This document shows positions 1-5,570 of a DNA stretch of 8,805 bases, piece after piece; within the stretch, counting starts at the first letter, position 1, and each line of letters begins with the position of its first letter. This DNA comes from Deltaproteobacteria bacterium. GTDB taxonomy: Bacteria > Desulfobacterota > DSM-4660 > Desulfatiglandales > HGW-15. A program made the translations under genes and the position numbers. Under the pieces are notes generated by a model, which searched no databases, was not told the DNA's origin, and was given only the letters and a program-made list of their open reading frames with translations. Location of the stretch: contig JAIPEI010000129.1 of NCBI GenBank assembly GCA_021737245.1, positions 1-8,805 of the forward strand, in the 5' to 3' direction.

Positions 1-930
1 GCTTCCTTCCGGGGCCGCCTTCAGGAGATGGTCGAAGATGCTCTCGTCGTCCACCTGCCCCGTTTTATGCTCGAACTCGGCGCGGATTTTCAGGAGCGCC
101 GTCTCGGCCGTGTCGGGCCGGGAATGTAGAACCGCGATCAGGTCTCCCTCGCGGACCACGCGCACGCCCTCCACCTTCTCGGCCCCGGAGAGATCCACGG
201 AGACCAGCCGGGCGTCATGGGCCGGGGGGCGCAGGATCCGCGCATAGAGCATGCCTGGGAGCTGGATGTCTCCCGCGTACCGGGCCCTGCCGGTGACCTT
301 TTCGAACGAGTCGGTTCTCAGCTCCGGGCGATGCATCACCTTGAACGCTGAGGGATCCTTCACCTCCACGCCCGACACGTGCCGTTCGATGCGCTTTCCC
401 CCTGCCAGGCGGGCATAGGTCACCCGGTTTTCGGGGCGGGCCGCCTCGAAGATCTCACCGTTTTCCATGCGGAGCCGCTTCTCCGGAATGTCGAGCCGCT
501 CCGAAGCGAGCCGGAGCAGCACCGCCCTGGCCTCGGCGCCGGCAGCCCGGAGCGGAGGGCCGAAGAAGCGTGTGGTCCGGCTGCCGAAGGTGCCCATGTC
601 CCAGGGGCAGAGGTCCGTGTCCCCCATGACCATGTCCACCCTCTCCAGGGCCACGTCCAGCTCGTCCGCCAGCATCTGGGCCAGAGAGGTGATCACGCCC
701 TGGCCCATCTCGATCTTCCCGGTGTAGCAGGACACCCGCCCGTCCCCGCCGATCCTCAGGAACGCGTTGAAGTCCTCGGGAAGCGGGGCCGCCTCGGTCT
801 GCTCCGGGAAAAAGGGCAGCCCGCCCACGGTGAAGAAGACGACAATGCCCCCGCCGGTGAGCTTCAGGAACTCGCGGCGGGTGACCTGGAATCCTGCGCC
901 CGGCTTGCGGGCCTCGGGATCCGGTTTCAT
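1..930 (-). CDS. Molybdopterin-binding subunit of an IorB-type (xanthine dehydrogenase family) dehydrogenase, 3' end cut off
   Basis: This is the N-terminal 310 residues of a molybdenum hydroxylase large subunit of the isoquinoline 1-oxidoreductase beta / nicotinate dehydrogenase type. Such enzymes hydroxylate N-heterocycles or oxidise aldehydes at a Mo-cytosine-dinucleotide cofactor. The reading frame is open to base 1, so the C-terminal catalytic part lies outside the window. Seen: a twin-arginine motif TRREFLK (residues 17-23) followed by a hydrophobic stretch (about 28-42), which indicates Tat export; KIEMGQG (72-78) and DMGTFGSRTTR (111-121), typical of this family; and KVTGRARYAGDIQLPGMLYA (211-230), the usual start of the next conserved domain. 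The ATG at 930 is preceded by a GGGAGGGAG ribosome-binding site and begins one base after the stop of the [2Fe-2S] subunit, so the two are co-translated. No FAD (CoxM-like) subunit is seen, which fits the two-subunit periplasmic class that passes electrons to cytochromes. The substrate cannot be told from this part. Confidence 0.9.
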   Translation of the reverse strand, partial: MKPDPEARKPGAGFQVTRREFLKLTGGGIVVFFTVGGLPFFPEQTEAAPLPEDFNAFLRIGGDGRVSCYTGKIEMGQGVITSLAQMLADELDVALERVDMVMGDTDLCPWDMGTFGSRTTRFFGPPLRAAGAEARAVLLRLASERLDIPEKRLRMENGEIFEAARPENRVTYARLAGGKRIERHVSGVEVKDPSAFKVMHRPELRTDSFEKVTGRARYAGDIQLPGMLYARILRPPAHDARLVSVDLSGAEKVEGVRVVREGDLIAVLHSRPDTAETALLKIRAEFEHKTGQVDDESIFDHLLKAAPEGS

Positions 931-931
931 G

Positions 932-1408
932 TCAGCTCCCTCCCTTCATCTGCGATGCGGCCGCCAGAACGGCCCGAACGATCCGGTTGTGCGCGCCGCA
1001 CCGGCACAGGTTTTCCTCCAGGGCGTCGGCGATCTCCGCGGCGGACGGCTCCGGGTTCCGCCCGAGAAGAGCGGTCGCCTGGAGGATCATCCCGGGTGTG
1101 CAGTACCCGCACTGGAGGGCATCGTGGGCCATAAAGGCCTTTTGCACAGGATGGAGCTCCTCCCCGGCGGCCAGCCCCTCGATGGTGGTCACCCGTTTCC
1201 CCTGGACTTCACTTGCGGCCGTGCCGCAGGAGCGCACGGCCTCGCCGTTGATCAGCACGGTGCAGGCCCCGCAGAGCCCTTCTCCGCAGCCGTACTTGGT
1301 GCCGGTCAGGCCCAGGTCGGTCCGCAGGACCCACAGCAGCATCCGATCACCGTCCACGGTGGCGGTGCGGGGAACCCCGTTCAGAGTGAAACGGATTTCT
1401 TCCTTCAT
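932..1408 (-). CDS. [2Fe-2S] subunit of an IorA-type molybdenum hydroxylase
   Basis: A 158-residue electron-transfer subunit with two [2Fe-2S] clusters, the usual length for IorA/CoxS proteins. The plant-ferredoxin-type N-terminal cluster has C41, C46, C49 and C61 (spacing C-x4-C-x2-C-x11-C, in YGCGEGLCGAC). The C-terminal helical cluster has C100 and C103 (QCGYCTPGMI) and C135 and C137 (ENLCRCG). It passes electrons from the molybdenum site of the downstream subunit. The frame is open upstream to 1528, but the ATG at 1408 is chosen because AAAGGAG (1415-1421) stands six bases before it and family members begin just here. It has no export signal of its own and would be carried out with its Tat-tagged partner. 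The large-subunit gene follows after a single base. The family is certain; the substrate is unknown. Confidence 0.95.
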   Translation of the reverse strand: MKEEIRFTLNGVPRTATVDGDRMLLWVLRTDLGLTGTKYGCGEGLCGACTVLINGEAVRSCGTAASEVQGKRVTTIEGLAAGEELHPVQKAFMAHDALQCGYCTPGMILQATALLGRNPEPSAAEIADALEENLCRCGAHNRIVRAVLAAASQMKGGS

Positions 1409-1431
1409 GGGAGACTCCTTTGGGTTTTCAT
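1405..1431 (-). CDS. Possible 8-residue leader peptide overlapping the start of the [2Fe-2S] subunit
   Basis: A tiny ORF reads MKTQRSLP and stops at a TGA that overlaps the ATG of the [2Fe-2S] subunit gene as ATGA. AGGGAA lies five bases before its own ATG (1437-1442). The ribosome-binding site of the following gene sits inside this ORF, so its translation could open or block that site. The arrangement could easily be chance at this length; no conservation can be checked here. Confidence 0.2.
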   Translation of the reverse strand: MKTQRSLP

Positions 1432-1468
1432 GATGGTTCCCTGTGGCCGTTTCTCTTCTCTCGAAATG

Positions 1469-1486
1469 TCCCTGCTCGAGCAGGGA
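1469..1486. promoter_or_regulatory. 18-bp perfect palindrome upstream of the iorAB-like genes
   Basis: TCCCTGCTCGAGCAGGGA is a perfect inverted repeat with no spacer, lying about 60 bases upstream of the [2Fe-2S] subunit start in non-coding sequence. Symmetry without a loop fits a dimeric repressor or activator site better than a hairpin terminator. The 14-bp core also occurs at 3756-3769 inside the flavoprotein gene, where it encodes Leu-Leu-Glu-Gln, so chance in GC-rich DNA is a real alternative. No convincing -35/-10 pair was seen next to it. Confidence 0.3.
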
Positions 1487-1533
1487 GGGAACTGGTTTCA
1501 GGATAACCGGAACGCCCGCATCGAGCAAAGGGA

Positions 1534-1548
1534 AACAGCCGCGGGCTG
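1534..1548 (-). terminator. Weak hairpin followed by a T-rich tract, possible terminator
   Basis: On the minus strand, 24 bases after the TGA at 1572-1574, CAGCC and GGCTG pair around a CGC loop and are followed by TTTCCCTTT. The stem is only five base pairs and the T tract is broken, so termination here would be partial at best. Its position, between the small ORF and the molybdenum hydroxylase genes, is where a boundary could be expected. Confidence 0.25.
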
Positions 1549-1571
1549 AGTGCCGGGGAGCATCGAATCGC

Positions 1572-1774
1572 TCAAACCAGGCCGACCAGCCCGGCGGCCA
1601 GCCGGGGCGATGCGAGCGTGGCGATCAGGACCAGGGAAAAGAGATCGCCCTCCTTGAGGTTGAACACTTGGAGGATCTCGCGCCACGGCTGTGCCAGATC
1701 GGGATCCTCTGGTTCGTGTCGGCCCTGTCGTTCGAGCTCCTGATGGGGCGTTTCATCATGGCTGTTCTTTTCAT
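1572..1774 (-). pseudogene. Small unknown protein with hydrophobic C-terminus, apparent frameshift at codon 2-3
   Basis: The ATG at 1774 has a good AGGAG site seven bases upstream (1782-1786), but its own frame gives a low-complexity Arg/Ser-rich product. The neighbouring frame, open from a TAA upstream to the TGA at 1572-1574, reads like a true protein: an acidic, His-rich start, then AQPWREILQVFNLKEGD, then a hydrophobic tail with LFSLVLIATLASPRLAAGLV. That frame has no ATG or GTG near its beginning. One extra A in the AAAA run just after the ATG (1768-1771) would join the two and give a 67-residue protein starting MKKNSHDETP. The gene is 55 bases downstream of the DUF362 gene. It may be a lesion, a sequencing error, or slippage on the A run. 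I do not recognise the family; the tail could be a membrane segment. Confidence 0.5.
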
Positions 1775-1829
1775 GGGTCTTCTCCTCGAGCTGCGAGGCT
1801 TTTCCACCTTACGGGAAGCCGCCGGGGGA

Positions 1830-2891
1830 TCAGGCCAGCAGGGTGCGGACCCGCCTCATGAGCGGGGAAAAGTCCGGGTCCCGGTCCAGGGACTCCTCCA
1901 GGATCTCCATCTGAGCGGAATCGGCCGCCCCCAGGCCCAGCTCCATTGCCCGCTTCACCTGGCGCATCTCCCAGGGAGAGCGGGAGGCGAGCCGCTCCCA
2001 GCGACCGAACGACTTGATCATGGCCAGGCCCACCACGTCGCAGGCCAGCGGGTCCCCGCCGGCAAGGACCAGGTGGGTCTCCTTGGCCGTGCCCTCCCAG
2101 GGGCCGCCCTCCACCATGATCCGCGTGCCGTCTACGATGTGCAGGGGGAAGCTGAAGGCCAGGTTGAGCTCCGCCACCACCTCCTCCCAGTGGGCCCGGT
2201 CCACCAGGTAGGGCCTCTGGCTGAAGTGCGTCGCCCCCACCAGATTCTTGAGGCAGATGGAGTAGCCGGCATACCGGTGGGTCTTGATCACCGGCAGGTT
2301 GATCACCCGGTCCACCTCGAAGAACCGGTCCGTGACCTCCACCTGCTCGAGGTAGCGACCCTCCACCTCCACCGCCACCCAGCCGTGGTCCTCGAAGGAC
2401 ACCGTTTCGGCCCCGGCCCGGCGGGCGGCCGCGGCGATGCCGGTCTTCTCCATGTTCTTTGCCGTGCCGCCCCGGATGAGCGCGGACATATCGCCGACAA
2501 GCACCTCGGCCGCCCCGTGATGGAACAGTCGCTCCACCACGGCCCCCACCAGCGCAGGGTTGGTGGTGGTGGGGTTGCTCCTCGCCCCCACCACGTTGGG
2601 CTTGACCAGGATGCGCTTCCCCCGGACCGGCATTCGGTCGAACCCGCCGATCAGGGAGACCGCCCGCTCGACCATCTCACCCAGGTCCCGGCCCCCTACC
2701 ACGGAGACCAGGGACTTGCCGCCTCGGGTGTACAGGTTCCGGGGGCCTTCGGCCGGGGCCTTGCTCTCCGCACTTTTGAAGAAAACCTTCAGGCTGTGAC
2801 AGCTCCGGAACAGCCCGAACGCCGCCCCGACCGCCGCCAGGAGGAAGAGGAAACCCCTCCGGGTAACCTTCTTCTTGTCCTGTGTCTTCAT
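1830..2891 (-). CDS. DUF362 domain protein with Tat-like leader
   Basis: A 353-residue DUF362 protein. The function of the family is not firmly established; members often sit beside Fe-S and redox genes in anaerobes. Seen (numbered from the chosen start): a basic N-terminus with TRRGFLFLL (10-18) and a hydrophobic stretch to about residue 28, a Tat-type or anchor-type leader; KRILVKPNVVG (92-102); TNPALVGAVVERLF (110-123); VLVGDMSA; the hallmark VDRVINLPVIKTH (193-205) with CLKNLVGA (213-220); and HIVDGTRIMVEGGPWEG. No ferredoxin-type cysteine motif is present, unlike DUF362 proteins fused to 4Fe-4S domains. The ATG at 2891 is preferred because AAGGCGG lies seven bases before it; an ATG two codons earlier (2897) is one base from that site and less likely. 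The small ORF upstream ends 16 bases before the start, suggesting one operon with the flavoprotein. Confidence 0.85.
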   Translation of the reverse strand: MKTQDKKKVTRRGFLFLLAAVGAAFGLFRSCHSLKVFFKSAESKAPAEGPRNLYTRGGKSLVSVVGGRDLGEMVERAVSLIGGFDRMPVRGKRILVKPNVVGARSNPTTTNPALVGAVVERLFHHGAAEVLVGDMSALIRGGTAKNMEKTGIAAAARRAGAETVSFEDHGWVAVEVEGRYLEQVEVTDRFFEVDRVINLPVIKTHRYAGYSICLKNLVGATHFSQRPYLVDRAHWEEVVAELNLAFSFPLHIVDGTRIMVEGGPWEGTAKETHLVLAGGDPLACDVVGLAMIKSFGRWERLASRSPWEMRQVKRAMELGLGAADSAQMEILEESLDRDPDFSPLMRRVRTLLA

Positions 2892-2907
2892 CCGCATACC
2901 GCCTTGA

Positions 2908-3102
2908 TCAATCTTCCTCCAGCCGCCTCCCCCCCTTGTGGGCGCCTGGTACGATCCGGCCGAACAAAACCGCTTCCTCGACCAGCCTGAGCTTGCCCCA
3001 CAGCGAGCCCCCGGACTGAAAGTCTCCGGCCGCTTGTCGAACCTTGCTCAGGTAATCGAGGATGATGTCGTTGACGCGCTCGCAGTCCTCCTGGTTCACC
3101 AT
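2908..3102 (-). CDS. Small unknown protein, start uncertain and possibly frameshifted
   Basis: From the ATG at 3102 this gives 64 residues (MVNQEDCERVNDIILDYLSK at the start), with a mixed charged and hydrophobic pattern as in a real helical protein. The start has only a weak AAAGAG upstream. The same frame stays open upstream to 3171, directly after the TGA of the flavoprotein, and that stretch (with CICIGGSFLPSIELFNAKSL) also looks coding. The flavoprotein stop overlaps an ATG (ATGA, ATG at 3175), a classic coupled start, but that ATG leads into another frame. Removing one G from the GGG run just after it would give a coupled 88-residue protein starting MSGHCICIGG. The gene lies between the flavoprotein and DUF362 genes, close enough to share a transcript. 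I do not recognise the family. Confidence 0.5.
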   Translation of the reverse strand: MVNQEDCERVNDIILDYLSKVRQAAGDFQSGGSLWGKLRLVEEAVLFGRIVPGAHKGGRRLEED

Positions 3103-3171
3103 AAGGCTCTTTGCATTGAAGAGCTCGATGGACGGGAGGAAGCTGCCACCGATGCAGATGCAATGGCCCGC

Positions 3172-3822
3172 TCATGCCGTCCCGGCCGCAAAGGCGACGC
3201 CCATGTCAAAGGCCTTCTGCATGTCCTGCGGGAAAATCTCCCTGCGGCGCTTTTCTTTCGCGGCCACGTCGAACCGGGTCGCAACCACCTTTGAGTAGTC
3301 TTCGAACTGGAGGGCGTCGTAGCTCATGATGGATTCCGACCGGCCGAAGATCATCTGCATGACCCGCTCGTTGCTTTCGAACAGCCGGTCGTAGCCCAGC
3401 TCCCCGGCGTGGCTCTCGGGTGCGTTCATGGTGTAGATCCAGCCGGTGCGGATCTTTCGCGGGTAAAGGCTCCTGGGAGGATCCTCATACACGAGGGAGG
3501 GAAAGAGCAGCCGCTCCAGGAACGAGCGCATTTCCCCTGTGACGTCCCCGAAGTAGATCGGAGAGCCCAGGATGAGGGCGTCGGCCTCCCTGATCTCGGC
3601 ATAGATCGGGGTCAGGTCATCCTGGACCGCACAGGTCCCGTAGCTTTTTCCGCCCCTCTTTTTGCACGCAAAGCAGCTGATGCACCCCTGGTAGTGCAGA
3701 TCGTACAGATGGACGAGCCGGGTCTCAGCACCCTGGGAAGCCGCGCCCTCCACGACCTGCTCGAGCAGGGTGGCCGTGTTCCACGTCTTCCTGGGGCTGC
3801 CGTTGAAGGCCATGAGCTTCAT
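3172..3822 (-). CDS. Flavodoxin-fold NAD(P)H-dependent reductase, iron-sulfur-flavoprotein-like
   Basis: A 216-residue cytoplasmic protein of the NADPH-dependent FMN reductase / iron-sulfur flavoprotein group. Seen: the FMN phosphate loop FNGSPRKTWNTATLLEQ (6-22); a cysteine motif C47, C50, C53 and C64 (spacing C-x2-C-x2-C-x10-C, in GCISCFACKK); and ADALILGSPIYFGDVTGEM (80-98), which forms the flavin-ring site. In archaeal iron-sulfur flavoproteins a compact motif of this kind holds a [4Fe-4S] cluster; here the last spacing is somewhat long, so cluster binding is likely but not certain. The frame extends upstream to 3858, but the ATG at 3822 is chosen: AGGAG lies nine bases before it and the family starts with the strand MKLMAFNGSP. 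The stop overlaps an ATG, hinting at coupling to the small downstream ORF. Its likely role is moving electrons between ferredoxin, FMN and small acceptors; the partner is unknown. Confidence 0.88.
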   Translation of the reverse strand: MKLMAFNGSPRKTWNTATLLEQVVEGAASQGAETRLVHLYDLHYQGCISCFACKKRGGKSYGTCAVQDDLTPIYAEIREADALILGSPIYFGDVTGEMRSFLERLLFPSLVYEDPPRSLYPRKIRTGWIYTMNAPESHAGELGYDRLFESNERVMQMIFGRSESIMSYDALQFEDYSKVVATRFDVAAKEKRRREIFPQDMQKAFDMGVAFAAGTA

Positions 3823-3913
3823 CGATGATGTCTCCTGATCCGGATCTGCCTTTGTCACGGCTCACCATACTGTAACCCCATTTTGTCGATGTGCCATACC
3901 CGTCCCCTGATCC

Positions 3914-4657
3914 TCATCCCTTGGTCCCGGCCCGCATCATGCGTGAGACAACAAGACCCGGAGTCTGCCCGGCCAGCTCGAGAAACCTGGCGGCAATCCG
4001 CGGGCCATCGGTTTCATGCTTGAAGAACACATAGGCTTTCCGCCAGCCCTGGTTTTGAATCCATTGTATCCACTTCTTCAAGTCCCCGTCTCGATAATCG
4101 GGCTGTCTCAACCGCAGGTAGCCCCAATCCCCAATAGAGACGAAGGGAGCATCAGGCTCCTCTTCGGCATCTGAAACGCACAGGGCTTTCCCGTGATCTT
4201 CCAGAAGCTGCATAATTTCTTTGTCAAACCAGGATGGATGTCTGAACTCAAAAGCAAAGAGGCGTTCCACAGGCAACAGCTCGATAAAACCACCCAACAG
4301 ATCAGGGTTGCTCTTGAAATGGGGTGGCAGCTGAAACAGGATGGGACCTATACGGTCCTTCAGGTTTTTTGTCACATCGAGCAGGTAAGACAAAGGTTTT
4401 TCAGCGTTTTGAAGCCTCAGGACGTGCGTGATCTGGCGGGAGGCTTTCAGGGCGAACTTGAAGTCCGTGGGCACGGAATCCGCCCAGGCTTCCAGGACAG
4501 ACACATCCGGCATGCGGTAGAATGTGTTGTTGATCTCGACCGTCTTGAAATGCTTCCCGTAAAAACGAAGCATCTCTTTGGCGTGTATGGATTTCGGATA
4601 AAAGCTTCCTTTCCATTCCTTGTATGAATAACCGCTGGTGCCGACATGGAGCTTCAT
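3914..4657 (-). CDS. DUF72 domain protein (YecE family)
   Basis: A 247-residue protein with a TIM-barrel-like DUF72 fold, full length for the family, cytoplasmic, function not established. Seen in order: HVGTSGYSYKEWKGSFYP (4-21), KTVEINNTFYRMP (38-50), FKFALKASRQITH (66-78), IGPILFQLPPHFK (103-115), FAFEFRHPSWF (134-144) and a C-terminal YVFFKHETDGP. These are the usual conserved blocks. The gene begins with ATG at 4657 behind only a weak GGAAAA element. Base composition is visibly lower in GC than in the flanking genes (two sampled 60-base lines give about 57% and 40%, against 77% in a line of the next gene upstream), which may mean a different origin. A good promoter lies about 230 bases upstream, so it is probably transcribed alone with a long leader. 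It ends 91 bases before the flavoprotein start. Confidence 0.9.
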   Translation of the reverse strand: MKLHVGTSGYSYKEWKGSFYPKSIHAKEMLRFYGKHFKTVEINNTFYRMPDVSVLEAWADSVPTDFKFALKASRQITHVLRLQNAEKPLSYLLDVTKNLKDRIGPILFQLPPHFKSNPDLLGGFIELLPVERLFAFEFRHPSWFDKEIMQLLEDHGKALCVSDAEEEPDAPFVSIGDWGYLRLRQPDYRDGDLKKWIQWIQNQGWRKAYVFFKHETDGPRIAARFLELAGQTPGLVVSRMMRAGTKG

Positions 4658-5004
4658 AAGCAGGGTTTTTCCAAGAACCCGGGGGGCGGATCTCGAGGCT
4701 TCGGGCTTTTTACGACTCCATCAATATTACGTTCGTCCTGTTCCATCCGGTTCAACAATTAAGGATCAGGCTATTCGATTGGATCTGTTGGAGGCGTGTG
4801 AAATCGGGAGAGGGCTTAGGAATGGGGACGCTGGGAGAGGGTCGGGTTGGGCGCCTCACTCTTCTTCCTTTTTTGTGTTTCGTATCGGTCATATACCACG
4901 ATGCAAGAGGACCGTCAATTGGAATCCATGGTTTCGAATGATACACGCCCGATGGACGAATTCCGGCGCAGGGTGAGAGGGATGGGGTGGCCGTGCGGAG
5001 GTTC
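4658..5004. other. Intergenic region between the DUF72 gene and the YaiI-family gene
   Basis: 347 bases without a convincing gene. The right part falls directly downstream of the YaiI-family stop and shows no clear hairpin plus T-run terminator. The middle holds a sigma70-like promoter (4890-4918) pointing toward the DUF72 gene. Between that and 4657 there is leader sequence rich in AT in places, including TAATATT near 4724-4730, but no recognised riboswitch or RNA. Short ORFs here give basic, proline-rich products and look like noise. Confidence 0.6.
4890..4918 (-). promoter_or_regulatory. Sigma70-type promoter for the DUF72 gene
   Basis: On the minus strand TTGACG (4913-4918) and TATATG (4890-4895) are separated by exactly 17 bases. 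The -35 box matches the consensus at five of six positions and the -10 box at four. Transcription would start near 4883 and run through about 225 bases of leader to the DUF72 ATG at 4657. A five-base inverted repeat CGGTC/GACCG (4886-4890 and 4910-4914) brackets the spacer and -10 box and could be an operator half-site pair, or chance. Confidence 0.5.
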
Positions 5005-5472
5005 TCAGAGGTGTTCGGGCGGGTGCTCTCGGAGGATGGCGTGGATCATCTCGTCGAGCTGGTGGAGGAACCGCGATCGGTCGCGTTTCTGCATGGGTGG
5101 GGGGCCGCCTGCCATCACGCCGGCCTCCCGGAGCTCAGAGAGCAGGTCCCGGGTCGCCACGGCCGGGCCGATGTTGTCCTCGGTGAAGGGCTTTCCCGTG
5201 GTGCCGAGCACCCGGGCGCCCTTTTTCAGGCAGCGGTCGGCGAGGGGGATGTCGGCGGTGACCACGATGTCGTGGGGCTGAACGTGCTTTGCGATCCAGT
5301 CGTCCGCCGCATCGGGGCCTTCGGCCACCATTTCGAGGCCGATCCACGGTTCCGGGGGAACCCGCATCCAGGCATTGGACACCAGGGTGACCTGGAGGCC
5401 GTGTCTCTCGGCAACCCGGTAGATCTCCTGCTTCACCGGGCAGGCGTCCGCATCGACAAAAATGTGCAGCAA
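5005..5472 (-). CDS. YaiI/YqxD family protein (UPF0178, DUF188)
   Basis: A 155-residue cytoplasmic protein of the YaiI/YqxD family, which has a PIN-like nuclease-type fold; its cellular role is not established. Seen: HIFVDADACPVKQEIYRVAE (3-22) with the conserved acidic residues, VSNAWMRVP (31-39), GPDAADDWIA (52-61), DIVVTADIPLADRCLKKGA (68-86), NIGPAVATRDLLSELREAG (99-117), and GGPPPMQKRDRSRFLHQLD (122-140). These are all the family's hallmark blocks and the length is normal. The start is the TTG at 5472, supported by AAAGGA (5479-5484) six bases before it; no ATG fits, since the family begins right at this strand. It follows the Fe-S protein gene by 98 bases with no evident terminator, so it may be co-transcribed, though no functional link is apparent. 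Confidence 0.92.
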   Translation of the reverse strand: MLHIFVDADACPVKQEIYRVAERHGLQVTLVSNAWMRVPPEPWIGLEMVAEGPDAADDWIAKHVQPHDIVVTADIPLADRCLKKGARVLGTTGKPFTEDNIGPAVATRDLLSELREAGVMAGGPPPMQKRDRSRFLHQLDEMIHAILREHPPEHL

Positions 5473-5570
5473 AGAGTGTCCTTTCGTTCAGGGGGTTGAA
5501 ACGGCCTGGAAGGGCTCCGGCATCTCCTCCTCCAGGGCTCTGCTCCTCTGAGAGAGGTTGGGATTCACGT

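Noticed and set aside
1443..2990. Plus-strand ORF of 515 codons
   Set aside because: It runs antisense to the DUF362 gene and the small ORFs, has no family motif, and is explained by high GC at codon position three.
3172..3174. TGA between the flavoprotein and an in-frame downstream ORF as a selenocysteine codon
   Set aside because: The flavoprotein already has full family length at this stop, and no SECIS-like hairpin was evident after the TGA. An ordinary stop is simpler.
3756..3769. CCTGCTCGAGCAGG palindrome inside the flavoprotein gene as an operator
   Set aside because: It encodes Leu-Leu-Glu-Gln with common GC-rich codons inside a conserved helix, so coding explains it.
3823..3913. 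Promoter-like ATGGCA and TACAGT 17 bases apart upstream of the flavoprotein gene
   Set aside because: Each box matches only four of six consensus bases and no other support was seen; too weak to annotate.
4752..4946. 64-codon minus-strand ORF in the intergenic region
   Set aside because: No ribosome-binding site, biased basic and Pro-rich composition, and it overlaps the best promoter in the region.
5488..5523. 11-codon ORF (MPEPFQAVSTP) before the YaiI-family gene with GGAGGAG adjacent
   Set aside because: The GGAGGAG abuts the ATG too closely for normal initiation, and such short ORFs are frequent by chance.
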